From: DATHXC01 sp035459965
GTDB taxonomy: Bacteria; Pseudomonadota; Gammaproteobacteria; Burkholderiales; Methylophilaceae
Length of the DNA: 64,000 bases
Assembly (NCBI GenBank): GCA_035459965.1
Contig: DATHXC010000005.1
Coordinates: 215,131-279,130, forward strand
Direction: 5' to 3'
A program made the position numbers and the translations under genes. Shown one piece after another: positions 18,116 through 28,153 of this stretch. The notes beneath the pieces are model-generated. The model saw only the letters and a list, made by a program, of their open reading frames with translations. It was not told the origin of the DNA and did no database searches. How positions within the stretch are numbered: position 1 is the first letter of the stretch; the number at the start of each line of letters is the position of its first letter.

Positions 18116-19612
18116 TTATTTGTTACGGTTGCTGGCGCTTAATATGCTCTGGTTACGGCCCACTTGTTTGGCTTGATACATCGCTGCATCGGCGCGCTCA
18201 ATCACCTGCTGTACCTTATCATAGGTCTCGGCGTCAAAGCTTTTGGCAGAATAGCTTTCAACCTCATCCTGCTCCGCCATACTCGCCCCCAGACTTGCCG
18301 TGATATGAATCAGCGCACCCTTATAAGAGATGGCTTTGCTTTCTATGCCGATACGAATTTTCTCGGCAAGCAACATCACCCCGTGTGCGTCGCTATCTTT
18401 AACCACAATCAGAAATTCCTCACCGCCCCAGCGACAGATAAAATCTGAGGCACGCATACATGATTTTATGGTCATGGCCACCTCGGATAACACATGGTCA
18501 CCACCCAGATGGCCGTAGCGATCATTGACAAGCTTGAAATGATCGATATCCAGCAGAAGTATCGCAATCTGTGTTTTCTTGCGTGTGCTTTCGTTAAATA
18601 ACACCTCAACCACAATATCAAAGGCACGCCTGTTAGGCAGGCCTGTCAGCGCATCCGTAGTCGCCATCATCTCGACCTGCGTCTGGTAACGCTTAAGCGC
18701 TAAATGCGTGAGCAGGATGACGATAGTCGTCACCACCAAACAAAGCAGCAGGTTGAGATAAAGTGTGTAGCGGATATCTGAAGTGGCTTCGCTCTCACTC
18801 TTCTCCACAAAGAGATACCATTTCAGTTCGGGGATATATCTGGCATTGATCAGGTGGGTTGCACCTGCATGCTCATATTCGTAAGTACCACTTTCACGCT
18901 TGAAAATTTCCGGGAAAAGCTTGCCCAGGCCTTTAATCTGCCTGATATCGGTTCCAGGTAAGTAACTCTGGTTACCGGACAAGATAATGATGCCTTTAGG
19001 GTCTATAAAGTAAACATTGCGGTGAAATCTTTGTTGATAGTTATCAATCAGTTTCTGCACTGAGTCAACGGTTACCCCCACGCCAGTAGCGCCTATGTAT
19101 TGATGGGAAAAATCATATACGCGGTAATTAACAAAAATAGTCAGTGCATCTGCGTGTGCCAGATCTTTATCTACATTAAGCTCATAAGGCTGGTCGATCT
19201 GGCGCACACGGAAATACCACGCATCGCGCGGCTCTTCCTGCTTAACCGATTTAAGGATGCCTTCACCATAGTAATAATGGCGGGATTTTTCTGATACCAG
19301 GAAACTGGAAAACGCTCCGTATTTTTCCTGCACCTCCTGCAGATAGCGACTGATGCGCTCTGTACCCACTTCACCGTCAATGATCCAGTCCCTGAGAAAA
19401 GTATCCGTAGCCATCATGGAGGCAATAAACACGGTACGCACCAGGTCTTTTTGAATCTCCGAATAGATGTTGTCGGCAGTCAGCGGCAATTCATTATCGA
19501 CAATCGCATCATGGATGGAATGCTTGGAGACCTGATAGCTGACCAACGAGGTCGCTAAAAACCCGATAGCGAGTACCAGGGTTAATAAGAATATGAGTTT
19601 ATGTCTATTCAT
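18116..19612 (-). CDS. Membrane diguanylate cyclase with periplasmic Cache sensor
   Basis: 498 residues. A transmembrane helix (7-27), a periplasmic region of about 250 residues with Cache features (YRVYDFSHQYIGATGVGV, VYFIDPKGIIILSG), a second helix (285-305) and a GGDEF domain with active-site GGEEF (396-400). The inhibitory I-site RxxD is present as RASD (387-390), five residues upstream. It should make cyclic di-GMP from two GTP in response to a periplasmic ligand; the ligand cannot be told. The start lacks a recognisable Shine-Dalgarno sequence. Confidence 0.92.
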   Translation of the reverse strand: MNRHKLIFLLTLVLAIGFLATSLVSYQVSKHSIHDAIVDNELPLTADNIYSEIQKDLVRTVFIASMMATDTFLRDWIIDGEVGTERISRYLQEVQEKYGAFSSFLVSEKSRHYYYGEGILKSVKQEEPRDAWYFRVRQIDQPYELNVDKDLAHADALTIFVNYRVYDFSHQYIGATGVGVTVDSVQKLIDNYQQRFHRNVYFIDPKGIIILSGNQSYLPGTDIRQIKGLGKLFPEIFKRESGTYEYEHAGATHLINARYIPELKWYLFVEKSESEATSDIRYTLYLNLLLCLVVTTIVILLTHLALKRYQTQVEMMATTDALTGLPNRRAFDIVVEVLFNESTRKKTQIAILLLDIDHFKLVNDRYGHLGGDHVLSEVAMTIKSCMRASDFICRWGGEEFLIVVKDSDAHGVMLLAEKIRIGIESKAISYKGALIHITASLGASMAEQDEVESYSAKSFDAETYDKVQQVIERADAAMYQAKQVGRNQSILSASNRNK

Positions 19613-19639
19613 CAGGGAGGCATCTGTTGAAGACAGATA

Positions 19640-20053
19640 CTAGTCTTTAGAAGGCTGTTTGATCGCTTCTGTATTAGGTTTTTTAGGTGGAAGGGAGTCT
19701 ATTTGAGGGGGTTTTGGCTCTGATATAACAGCTTGCTCTGCTTTGGCAGCTTGTTCTTTTTTATTAGTGGCAGGCAGATTGGCCTGCTCTATGACCTGGT
19801 AAAACACTTCGTCCTGCTTGATCATGCCCAGTTCGCTGCGCGCGCGCTCCTCAATAGCAGCAAAGCCCTGCTTGAGGTCACGCACTTCCGCATCCAGCGT
19901 ATCGTTGCGCGCCTTCAGGGTAATGTTTTTATCTTTTTGCTCGTTGATCTGGCGATTGAGGTCCCACACCCTTAGCCAACTGCCTTTGCCCAGCCACAGC
20001 GGATACTGTAGCGAGGCAATGAGCACCACAAAAATAAGAGTGAGGGCTTTCAA
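19640..20053 (-). CDS. ftsB: Cell division protein FtsB
   Basis: 137 residues. An N-terminal membrane helix (about 4-20) is followed by a coiled coil (LNRQINEQKDKNITLKARN) and the FtsB motif EERARSELGMIKQDEVFYQ. FtsB joins FtsL and FtsQ in the divisome. The last 45 residues form a Lys/Pro/Glu-rich tail longer than the 103-residue E. coli protein. It sits 25 bp after eno, the usual proteobacterial eno-ftsB arrangement. Confidence 0.93.
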   Translation of the reverse strand: MKALTLIFVVLIASLQYPLWLGKGSWLRVWDLNRQINEQKDKNITLKARNDTLDAEVRDLKQGFAAIEERARSELGMIKQDEVFYQVIEQANLPATNKKEQAAKAEQAVISEPKPPQIDSLPPKKPNTEAIKQPSKD

Positions 20054-20078
20054 TGAAGCAGTAGTTTAAGGGCAGTGA

Positions 20079-21365
20079 TTAACGCGCAATATTATAAAAA
20101 GCACTCATGCCGGCATAGCTCGTTGCATCGCCAAGCTCTTCTTCAATGCGCAACAGCTGATTGTATTTGGCGATACGTTCAGAACGTGACAGTGAACCAG
20201 TCTTGATTTGCAATGCGTTGGTAGCAACCGAGATGTCAGCAATCGTAGTATCTTCCGTTTCACCGGAGCGATGCGATACCACAGAGGTATAGCCAGCGCG
20301 CTTGGCAGTCTCGATAGTCTGGAATGTCTCAGTCAAAGTGCCAATCTGGTTAACCTTGATCAACACTGAGTTGGCCACACCACGCTTGATACCTTCACGC
20401 AGGATCTTGGCATTGGTGACGAACAGGTCATCACCCACCAGTTGCACATTCTTGCCCAAGCGGTCGGTCAGTACTTTCCAGCCATCCCAGTCATGCTCGC
20501 TCATGCCGTCTTCAATGCTGATAATGGGATATTTATCCACCCACGCAGCTAAGTAATCAGTAAATTGCTCGGAGGACAATTGCACACCTTCTGACTCCAG
20601 GTGGTATTTACCATCCTTGTAGAACTCAGAACTGGCGCAATCCAGGCCCAGCAGGATATCGCGGCCCGGCTCATAGCCCGCAGCAGAAATCGCTTCCAGG
20701 ATGTACTGAATCGCCGCTTCATTGGATGGCAGGTCTGGTGCAAAACCGCCTTCGTCACCCACTGTGGTGGCGAGGCCTTTTTTATGCAGAATCTTTTTGA
20801 GCGCATGGAATACTTCGGCACCTGCACGCAAAGCCTCACGGAATGTTGGCAGGCCAGCCGGGATAATCATGAACTCCTGCATATCCACGCTATTTTCAGC
20901 ATGAGCACCGCCATTGACAATATTCATCATCGGTGTCGGCAATTGCATGAAACCAGAACCACCAAGGTAGCGATACAAGGGCAAACCAGACTCTTCAGCC
21001 GCTGCACGCGCACAGGCCATGGAAACCGCCAGAATAGCATTAGCACCCAAGCGGGTCTTGTTCTCAGTGCCATCAAGCTCAATGAGAGTGCTATCGATAA
21101 AGCTCTGCTCTTCTGCATCCACACCAACGATGGCTTCTGCAATCTCGGTATTCACGTTCTCGACTGCCTGCAATACACCTTTGCCCAAGTAGCGCGAGGT
21201 GTCGCCATCACGCAGTTCCATCGCTTCCTTGGTTCCGGTAGAGGCGCCTGACGGTACGGCAGCACGGCCTATAATGCCGGATTCCAGCAGCACATCGGCT
21301 TCAACAGTGGGATTGCCGCGAGAATCAAGAATTTCACGGGCGATGATATCGACAATTGCACTCAT
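20079..21365 (-). CDS. eno: Enolase
   Basis: 428 residues. It interconverts 2-phosphoglycerate and phosphoenolpyruvate. Signatures include REILDSRGNPTVE at the N-terminus, GDEGGFAPDL, the magnesium ligands in DCASSEFY, ISIEDGMSEHDW and VGDDLFVTN, and the catalytic region SHRSGETEDTTIAD. It is the third gene of a pyrG-kdsA-eno-ftsB run. Confidence 0.98.
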   Translation of the reverse strand: MSAIVDIIAREILDSRGNPTVEADVLLESGIIGRAAVPSGASTGTKEAMELRDGDTSRYLGKGVLQAVENVNTEIAEAIVGVDAEEQSFIDSTLIELDGTENKTRLGANAILAVSMACARAAAEESGLPLYRYLGGSGFMQLPTPMMNIVNGGAHAENSVDMQEFMIIPAGLPTFREALRAGAEVFHALKKILHKKGLATTVGDEGGFAPDLPSNEAAIQYILEAISAAGYEPGRDILLGLDCASSEFYKDGKYHLESEGVQLSSEQFTDYLAAWVDKYPIISIEDGMSEHDWDGWKVLTDRLGKNVQLVGDDLFVTNAKILREGIKRGVANSVLIKVNQIGTLTETFQTIETAKRAGYTSVVSHRSGETEDTTIADISVATNALQIKTGSLSRSERIAKYNQLLRIEEELGDATSYAGMSAFYNIAR

Positions 21366-21435
21366 GTTATTTCCTTAAATTTAAGAATTGCATCAGTTAT
21401 TTAGTTAAAGTATTTGTACTGTCTTAAAACAATAT

Positions 21436-22275
21436 TTACAACGTTTGCTCGATAAAACCAGCTTTTTTTACCAGTCTATCCATATCCACCAGCACTTCCA
21501 GCAATGCCTTCATTTTATGTAATGGCCAAGCATTGGGGCCATCTGATAATGCTTTTGCCGGATCAGGATGCGTTTCCATGAATATACCGGCAATACCGCT
21601 GGCCACTGCTGCACGCGCAAGCACCGGCACATGTTCGCGCTGACCGCCACTCTTGTCGCCCTGCCCGCCGGGCTGCTGGACGGAATGGGTAGCATCGAAC
21701 ACTACCGGGCAATTGGTTTCACGCATGATGGCCAGGCCACGCATGTCTGATACCAGCGTGTTATAACCAAACGATACACCACGTTCGCACACCATAATAG
21801 TATCCTGGCCTCCATTGGCTTCCTTGGCTTTCTGTACCACCTGCTTCATGTCGCCGGGCGCCAGGAACTGGCCTTTCTTGATATTCACCGGCTTGCCACA
21901 GGTCGCCACGGCGGTGATGAAATCAGTCTGGCGGCAAAGGAAAGCCGGGGTTTGCAGTACATCCACCACAGAGGCCACTTCCGGCACCTGCTCTTCGGTA
22001 TGCACATCAGTCAGGATAGGCACCCCTATCTGGCGACGTACTTCATCGAGTATCTTCAGACCTTCCGTGATGCCAAAGCCACGGAAAGTCTTGTTGGAAC
22101 TACGATTGGCTTTGTCGTAAGAAGACTTGTATATGAAGGGGATACCAACAGCCGCACATATCTCTTTGAGCTGGCCTGCGGTATCAATCGCCATCTGCTG
22201 TGACTCAATCACGCAGGGGCCGGCAATCAGGAACAGTGGTTGATCCAGGCCAACCTCAAAACCGCATAACTGCAT
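21436..22275 (-). CDS. kdsA: 3-deoxy-D-manno-octulosonate 8-phosphate synthase
   Basis: 279 residues. It condenses phosphoenolpyruvate with arabinose 5-phosphate to give KDO 8-phosphate for lipopolysaccharide. Markers are LIAGPCVIESQ, YKSSYDKANRSS, ILTDVHTEEQ, KKGQFLAPGDM and FDATHSVQQPGG. It overlaps the pyrG stop by one base (TAATG). Confidence 0.98.
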   Translation of the reverse strand: MQLCGFEVGLDQPLFLIAGPCVIESQQMAIDTAGQLKEICAAVGIPFIYKSSYDKANRSSNKTFRGFGITEGLKILDEVRRQIGVPILTDVHTEEQVPEVASVVDVLQTPAFLCRQTDFITAVATCGKPVNIKKGQFLAPGDMKQVVQKAKEANGGQDTIMVCERGVSFGYNTLVSDMRGLAIMRETNCPVVFDATHSVQQPGGQGDKSGGQREHVPVLARAAVASGIAGIFMETHPDPAKALSDGPNAWPLHKMKALLEVLVDMDRLVKKAGFIEQTL

Positions 22276-23906
22276 TATTGGATTCCTTTGTTGTTAAGTG
22301 CTGCCTGTACATAAGACTTGAATAAAGGGTGGCCAGTACGCGGATTGGAAGTGAATTCCGGGTGGAATTGGCAGGCTACAAACCATGGGTGCACGGCTTT
22401 GGGAAGCTCAATCATTTCACACAAGTTCTCGGTAGGCGTACGTGCCGAAATTACCAAGCCTGCAGCTTTAAGCTGCTCCACATAATGGTTGTTAACTTCA
22501 TAACGGTGGCGGTGACGCTCATTCACTTCAGTCCCATAGATAAGCGCTGCCATGGTATCGGCTACCGTAGGGCAAGGTTGTGCGCCCAGGCGCATGGTAC
22601 CGCCCAGGTCTGAATCTTCGCTACGGACTTCCAGCTTGCCATCAGCATCCTGCCATTCGGTGATCAGCCCCACTAATGGATGCGGGCCATCAGGGTTGAA
22701 TTCAGTACTGTTTGCATCTTTTAAATGCGCAACGTTGCGCGCGAATTCAATCACAGCTAGTTGCATGCCCAAGCAAATGCCAAGATAGGGTTTCTTATTT
22801 TCACGCGCAAACTGGATTGCAGCAATCTTGCCTTCAGTGCCGCGTTTACCGAAACCACCTGGCACCAGAATCGCATCCATGTCTTTCAAGCCCGAAGCAC
22901 CATCGCGTTCGATATCTTCCGAATCCATGTAATGAATACGTACTTTAGACTGGGTATGGATACCGGCGTGTATCAGTGCTTCAGTGAGGGATTTGTAAGA
23001 CTCAGTAAGGTCTACATATTTACCCACAAAAGCGATATTCACTTCGTATTTAGGATGCGCCAGCGCATCGACTATCTTGTTCCAGCTTGATAGGTCGGCA
23101 GCTTTAGCCAAGATGTTCAATTTATGGCAGACGATCTCGTCCAGCATCTGGTCATGCAACAAGCCAGGGATTTCATAGATAGAGTTGGCATCGACAGCGG
23201 ATATAACCGCCTCTGTTGGCACATTGGTGAATAGCGCTATTTTCCTGCGCTCGTCATCCGGCAAACTGCGGTCAGCACGGCACAACAAGATATCAGGTTG
23301 GATACCGATTTCACGCAGCTCTTTTACCGAGTGCTGTGTAGGCTTGGTTTTTAGCTCACCTGCAGTGGGTATCCATGGCAGCAAGGTTAAATGAATATAA
23401 CAGGCATTGTTGCGGCCTTCTTCAAAGCCCATCTGGCGAATGGCTTCGAGGAAAGGCAGTGATTCAATATCGCCCACTGTGCCGCCTACTTCTACGATGG
23501 CCACATCCGCGCCTTCGGCACCGCGCTTGATATGGGTCTTGATCTCATCGGTAATATGCGGGATGACCTGGACTGTTTTACCGAGATATTCGCCGCGACG
23601 TTCTTTCTTGATCACGGTCTCGTAGATCTGGCCGGTAGTGAAGTTGTTACGCTTGCCCATACGTGCGCTGATAAAGCGCTCATAATGGCCAAGGTCAAGA
23701 TCGGTCTCGGCACCATCATCCGTGACGAATACCTCACCATGCTGGAACGGGCTCATGGTGCCTGGATCTACGTTGATATAAGGGTCTAGCTTGAGCATGG
23801 TCACCTTGATGCCACGCGATTCGAGGATAGCGCCGAGAGATGCGGCTGCAATACCTTTACCCAGGGAAGAAACTACACCGCCGGTGACGAACACATATTT
23901 AGTCAT
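22275..23906 (-). CDS. pyrG: CTP synthase
   Basis: 543 residues from the ATG at 23906; a GTG three codons upstream is less likely. It aminates UTP to CTP. The synthetase domain starts with TKYVFVTGGVVSSLGKGI; the class I glutaminase domain has the nucleophile in LGICLGMQLAVIE and the HPEF motif near the end. It is first in the pyrG-kdsA-eno-ftsB run. Downstream genes follow with one-base overlap or short gaps. Confidence 0.98.
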   Translation of the reverse strand: MTKYVFVTGGVVSSLGKGIAAASLGAILESRGIKVTMLKLDPYINVDPGTMSPFQHGEVFVTDDGAETDLDLGHYERFISARMGKRNNFTTGQIYETVIKKERRGEYLGKTVQVIPHITDEIKTHIKRGAEGADVAIVEVGGTVGDIESLPFLEAIRQMGFEEGRNNACYIHLTLLPWIPTAGELKTKPTQHSVKELREIGIQPDILLCRADRSLPDDERRKIALFTNVPTEAVISAVDANSIYEIPGLLHDQMLDEIVCHKLNILAKAADLSSWNKIVDALAHPKYEVNIAFVGKYVDLTESYKSLTEALIHAGIHTQSKVRIHYMDSEDIERDGASGLKDMDAILVPGGFGKRGTEGKIAAIQFARENKKPYLGICLGMQLAVIEFARNVAHLKDANSTEFNPDGPHPLVGLITEWQDADGKLEVRSEDSDLGGTMRLGAQPCPTVADTMAALIYGTEVNERHRHRYEVNNHYVEQLKAAGLVISARTPTENLCEMIELPKAVHPWFVACQFHPEFTSNPRTGHPLFKSYVQAALNNKGIQ

Positions 23907-24052
23907 TGGGAACACTTTTTGGACATTGCGGACGGGAGATCATTTTACTGGAAACGCCCCCAAGCCACAATTAAAGAGCTCAACTTTCGGCCCTTAAATT
24001 TCGGGGCTTGGCTTTTAAGTTTCAAATCCTGAAATTAATCAGTATTGCCCGT

Positions 24053-25054
24053 CTACTCGCCGGATTCAGCTTCATCTTCCCCATCCATAGGCAGCAGACT
24101 GTAGTTATTGATAGGCTTGAGGCGATCTGCATCTACCTGAGCCTTGAGTTTTCCCGCATCGTCAATAAATTGCGCAACAGGCTGGTTAGCGCTCTGCCTG
24201 ATAGCCGGAGGCAGCAGATGGCTCATATACAGCTCATCCCCAAGGCGGCCATCGCGCTGGTAATTATTAAGCAATATCAACCCGGAACCCAGGAATGCCA
24301 GGATCACACACAGGCTGGCGAAACGTTTGGGATGGTGCGAATTAATGGTCATCAGATGGAAAAACACCATGCCAGCAGAAATCGCCATCATCATCAGGCT
24401 GCCATAGCGCGTGAGAAACTCGAGCGAATAGGCATAAGCGATGGTGACGCTCAATATATCCCATACATCCATTAACAGCAGTGCGCTTGCTACGATGAAC
24501 AGATGGCGGCCGAACCGGGCATGGCTGCCTATCACGCGATTAGCAAAAGACCAGCACCCGCACCAGACCACTACTATGCTGAATATAAGGGCGGTTGCCA
24601 GCAGGTAACGCACAGCAGAGAATTTATCGGTATCAGTGATCCACACGCTAACCAGGCTCAATAAGGTAATAATTGCGATACCCGCCAATGCTGGCGGCCA
24701 ACCTTCCCAGCCATAGGCTGTGTTATCGGCGACTTCCTGCTCGACCTGGAAGTCTGCGCTACGTAGCCGCAGATTGGTATGCCCCAGCCTGATGATGCTA
24801 TTGCCGTCTATTGCCGCCCGCTTTACACGCTTGCCTTGATGTACCAGCCCGTTGCGGCTGCCGGTATCGCGCATAATCACTGCACCTGTAGCATCACGCT
24901 CAATAATGGCGTGATGTGCGGCAATATAACGGTCATCCACGATCAGGTCATTGTCATAGGCACGCCCTATGCTGACAGGCAGGTCGTTAAACGGATGGCG
25001 CGATTTTACTTCTTCATTGTGGGTCAGCAGCTCCACATAAAAGGGCGCGTTCAT
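24053..25054 (-). CDS. FHA-domain integral membrane protein
   Basis: 333 residues. Residues about 5-100 are a forkhead-associated domain (SIGRAYDNDLIVDD, AAHHAIIE, DTGSRNGLVHQG), a phosphothreonine-binding module. About six transmembrane helices follow (120-265) and then a polar C-terminal tail of 60 residues. No enzymatic domain is visible. Its start overlaps the stop of the serine protease gene (ATGA), so the two are co-expressed and probably work together; the phosphoprotein partner and the purpose are unknown. Confidence 0.8.
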   Translation of the reverse strand: MNAPFYVELLTHNEEVKSRHPFNDLPVSIGRAYDNDLIVDDRYIAAHHAIIERDATGAVIMRDTGSRNGLVHQGKRVKRAAIDGNSIIRLGHTNLRLRSADFQVEQEVADNTAYGWEGWPPALAGIAIITLLSLVSVWITDTDKFSAVRYLLATALIFSIVVVWCGCWSFANRVIGSHARFGRHLFIVASALLLMDVWDILSVTIAYAYSLEFLTRYGSLMMMAISAGMVFFHLMTINSHHPKRFASLCVILAFLGSGLILLNNYQRDGRLGDELYMSHLLPPAIRQSANQPVAQFIDDAGKLKAQVDADRLKPINNYSLLPMDGEDEAESGE

Positions 25055-26502
25055 GGCTTGCCCCCCTTCACTGCAGGGCTTGGGATCATAGGTTTGGCAG
25101 CTATTGATTTAGCCGCTGCGGGCTTACGCGCGATCGATTCCAGGAAAATGCGCGAGATACGCATGCCATTTTCGAAAGAAACGCCATTGGCATCTATGCG
25201 GCTTTGCAGATTAATGAGGCTTTTATCGGTTGTCGCCGTAAGCAGCGAAAAATTATACAAGCCCTCAAACTTGCGGTAGGCTCGTACACATAGCACTGCG
25301 CGCATGGGCAAACCTTTGTTGGTCACAAAATGCTCGTTACACTCTGGGCCAGTGAGGTTGATATCCTTGTAGCTGCCGAAGCCCTCGTTCTTGAAAGAAG
25401 CACTCATCAGCGCAGAAAAGCGAATCGCATCCAGGTCAGTCGCCTTGGTGAATTCATGGCGTATCGCTACATGGCCGATCTGCAACTGGTCGGAAACATA
25501 GACTGCTGACTCCATCGCACAATCAATATTATTGAGGATGAACGGGTTATCCTGGCGGTTGTTGGAACGTCCCCAGCAGCGCATCTGGTCTGACTCACGC
25601 ACCGGCACCTGATATGGGCCCAGCGCCTTGAGCGACAATGGCGTCGCCAGCACACGGTCTATCATGACATTTTGATGGGCCAGCAATTGCTGGCCAACGA
25701 TTTTCTTGAAATCTTGCAGATCTGAGCTCTGGGTAGTGCCTTTAGTCAAAGCTTCCTGTGTTTGTGTCGAGACTTTTTTCAATAAATCACGCACATATTC
25801 GACCGGCACAAGAAAACTCACCAGCTCTCCATCGAGTCGCTTGGATACATTGACCCCCGCTACCTGACCGTCTTCAGTGATATTAGGCCCGCCACTCATA
25901 CCCGCGTTGATCGGCCCGGTAAACATCAACTGGTTATAAAAGCCACGCCCAATCACCCCGTTATAGGCCCCCTCGGAAATAGCAAAACCAAGATCGAGCG
26001 GATTACCGAGTGAATACAGGTACTGGCCCTGAGTCAGCTGCGGCAGCTGGCCGGAGAGATTAAAGTAGCCCGTACCCTGCCGGCCAACACTCACTATGGC
26101 AAGGTCGTGCAAGGCATCTACTGCCAGAAGCTTGACTGAGCCACGTGCCCCATTGGTATCCACATACTCGCCAAAGTAAATTTGTGGCTCCAGTGCAATT
26201 TGCGATACCACATGGTAATTAGTCACCACCAGATTGCTATTGCCAATCAGAAACCCTGAGCCTACGGAAGACTGGGTGCGGCCATTTTTGAGAAGTACCC
26301 GGATTTGCAGTAGGTCATCACGTGCCGCCGCATATAAGGTTTGTGCCCGGGAGGAAGGGATCGGCAATGCTTTTTGATCGAGCTTTTGGCCGGGGATCGC
26401 ACTGTCATTCAAGGGTGTGGCAACTGCCCGGGGTGTAGCAACGCTGGCTGCAATAGCCAACATCAGGGCCAAGTAAAAACGGTTCATACCAGTCATTTTC
26501 AT
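25051..26502 (-). CDS. Secreted trypsin-like serine protease
   Basis: 483 residues (482 or 478 if an internal start is used). A signal peptide covers about residues 6-28. The trypsin-like domain has the full triad: His97 in TNYHVV, Asp133 in LHDLAIV and Ser203 in NAGMSGGP. There is no PDZ domain; the C-terminal 250 residues are unfamiliar, with a Cys-containing segment (QMRCWGRSNN, IDCAM, LTGPECNEHF) that could form disulfides. It is not a standard DegP. It is paired with the FHA membrane protein. Confidence 0.82.
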   Translation of the reverse strand: MKMTGMNRFYLALMLAIAASVATPRAVATPLNDSAIPGQKLDQKALPIPSSRAQTLYAAARDDLLQIRVLLKNGRTQSSVGSGFLIGNSNLVVTNYHVVSQIALEPQIYFGEYVDTNGARGSVKLLAVDALHDLAIVSVGRQGTGYFNLSGQLPQLTQGQYLYSLGNPLDLGFAISEGAYNGVIGRGFYNQLMFTGPINAGMSGGPNITEDGQVAGVNVSKRLDGELVSFLVPVEYVRDLLKKVSTQTQEALTKGTTQSSDLQDFKKIVGQQLLAHQNVMIDRVLATPLSLKALGPYQVPVRESDQMRCWGRSNNRQDNPFILNNIDCAMESAVYVSDQLQIGHVAIRHEFTKATDLDAIRFSALMSASFKNEGFGSYKDINLTGPECNEHFVTNKGLPMRAVLCVRAYRKFEGLYNFSLLTATTDKSLINLQSRIDANGVSFENGMRISRIFLESIARKPAAAKSIAAKPMIPSPAVKGGKP

Positions 26503-26596
26503 TAAGGTTATTTATTATTGTTCAATAGGCGATGTCTAGCCATTTTCAAACCGCGTTTGTAAAAACGGTCAAATATCATGTCTAAATTATAGTGGT

Positions 26597-26619
26597 TTAG
26601 CAGGCATAAATACTGCTAA
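26597..26619. repeat. Inverted repeat upstream of the PAS-GGDEF gene
   Basis: Perfect 7-bp arms TTAGCAG and CTGCTAA with a 9-bp spacer, about 105 bp before the start codon. It overlaps a weak sigma54-like element (AGGCATA-N4-CTGCT). It may be an operator. Confidence 0.35.
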
Positions 26620-26722
26620 TAAAAACTTGATAATTTAGCCTAAGCTACATAGTATAGGACTACTGTCCGCAGTCTATTGATTTGTCTATTGATTTAAAAA
26701 AATCATCATAACAAAGCGTCAT

Positions 26723-28120
26723 ATGAATACTGAATCAGAAAACGCTCACAACCAAGGAAACAATCAGCACATGGATGCTGATTTGTTTTACCGCCAGGTT
26801 CTCAATTTTACCCCTGAGCCCTCCCTGATTGTCGACTTGCATTGCAAGGTGATCGACATTTCGGAGCACAGCCTGGCCCTGCTCGGTTATAGCAATAGTG
26901 ACGCATTAATAGGCAAAAGCTTTTTTGATGCATTAGTGCCTGATGACGTCACGCGCGCCCGTGAACATTTCGCCCATATTCTCGAAGGCAAAGTAACGGG
27001 TAGCCAGGAATACGCTGCTTATCATCAGAACGATGGGGTGTTCTGGCTGGAAATTAATGGCATGGTGATACGCGATGACCAAGGCAAATCACAAGCCGCC
27101 TTTCTGGTGTGTCGTGACATTAGCAAACGCAAGAAAACCGAGTTTGCGCTCAAGAAAAGTGAAACGCACTACCGTACGCTCATCGAAAGTGCACGCAGTC
27201 TTATCCTGCATATGAGCCCGGACGGCCATATCCTGTTTATGAATACCTTCGCAGAAAATTTCTTTGGTTATGCCCCTGGCGAGCTGATAGGCCAGCATGT
27301 GGTCGGGACTATCGTGCCAGAGGTTGAAAGCATGACCAACCGTGACCTGCGCCAGATGATTAAGGACATTTTTCATGACCTTAAAAACTACCGCATCAAC
27401 ATCAATGAAAACATATGCAAAAACGGTGACCGGGTCTGGATCGCCTGGTCTAACGGCGCTATTTTCGATGGCGAAGGCAATCTGGTAGAAGTATGTAGCG
27501 TAGGCAATGATGTCACCGAGCAACGCAATGCGCGGGAGGAGCTGGAGGCGGCGCATCATCAGCTGAAACTACAATATGCCGAAATCCAGACCTTGCAAGC
27601 GCAGTTGCAGGAGCAGGTAACGCGTGATCCGCTCACCAACCTGTTTAACCGACGCTACCTGGACGACACCCTGGAGCGTGAATTGGCACGCTGTAATCGT
27701 GAACACCTGCCTATGGCCATCGTCATCATGGACATCGATTTTTTCAAGAAGATCAATGACAACTATGGACATGAAGCCGGCGATGTCGTCCTGCAGTCAA
27801 CAGCCATATTGCTGCAGGAACTCACCAGAAGCGAGGATATCGTCTGCCGCTATGGGGGGGAAGAGTTCTTAGCAGTATTGCCGGGCGCATCACTGCAACA
27901 TGCCATGGAAAGAGCTGAGAACTGGCGCATTGCATTTGAAGCGATTGATTTTGAATATAAAGGCCAAGTGATCAAATGCACCTTATCTTGCGGCGTTTCG
28001 GCATTCCCCACACATGCCAATGATCCGGACATATTGATACGCATGGCCGATGATGCATTGTATGTAGCAAAAACCGGTGGTCGCAATTTGGTGCGTGCCG
28101 CGATTACCATGCAGGATTAA
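26723..28120 (+). CDS. PAS-PAS diguanylate cyclase
   Basis: 465 residues, no membrane segment. Two PAS domains (about residues 22-135 and 148-265) are linked by a short coiled coil (270-300) to a GGDEF domain with RDPLTNLFNRR, active-site GGEEF (378-382) and an I-site RSED (369-372). It should make cyclic di-GMP under control of a cytoplasmic signal. The N-terminal 20 residues are polar and likely disordered. It stands alone, divergent from the protease/FHA pair. Confidence 0.92.
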   Translation: MNTESENAHNQGNNQHMDADLFYRQVLNFTPEPSLIVDLHCKVIDISEHSLALLGYSNSDALIGKSFFDALVPDDVTRAREHFAHILEGKVTGSQEYAAYHQNDGVFWLEINGMVIRDDQGKSQAAFLVCRDISKRKKTEFALKKSETHYRTLIESARSLILHMSPDGHILFMNTFAENFFGYAPGELIGQHVVGTIVPEVESMTNRDLRQMIKDIFHDLKNYRININENICKNGDRVWIAWSNGAIFDGEGNLVEVCSVGNDVTEQRNAREELEAAHHQLKLQYAEIQTLQAQLQEQVTRDPLTNLFNRRYLDDTLERELARCNREHLPMAIVIMDIDFFKKINDNYGHEAGDVVLQSTAILLQELTRSEDIVCRYGGEEFLAVLPGASLQHAMERAENWRIAFEAIDFEYKGQVIKCTLSCGVSAFPTHANDPDILIRMADDALYVAKTGGRNLVRAAITMQD

Positions 28121-28153
28121 AGAGAAAAGCAGCTACTCAGGCAAACCTGTTCT

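Noticed and set aside
20601..21251. Long open frames antisense to eno, hom, glrR and other genes
   Set aside because: They mirror strongly coding genes on the other strand and show no protein family pattern.
26602..26617. Sigma54-like AGGCATA-N4-CTGCT before the PAS-GGDEF gene
   Set aside because: GG and GC are spaced correctly but several consensus bases are missing, it overlaps an inverted repeat, and no enhancer dyad is upstream.
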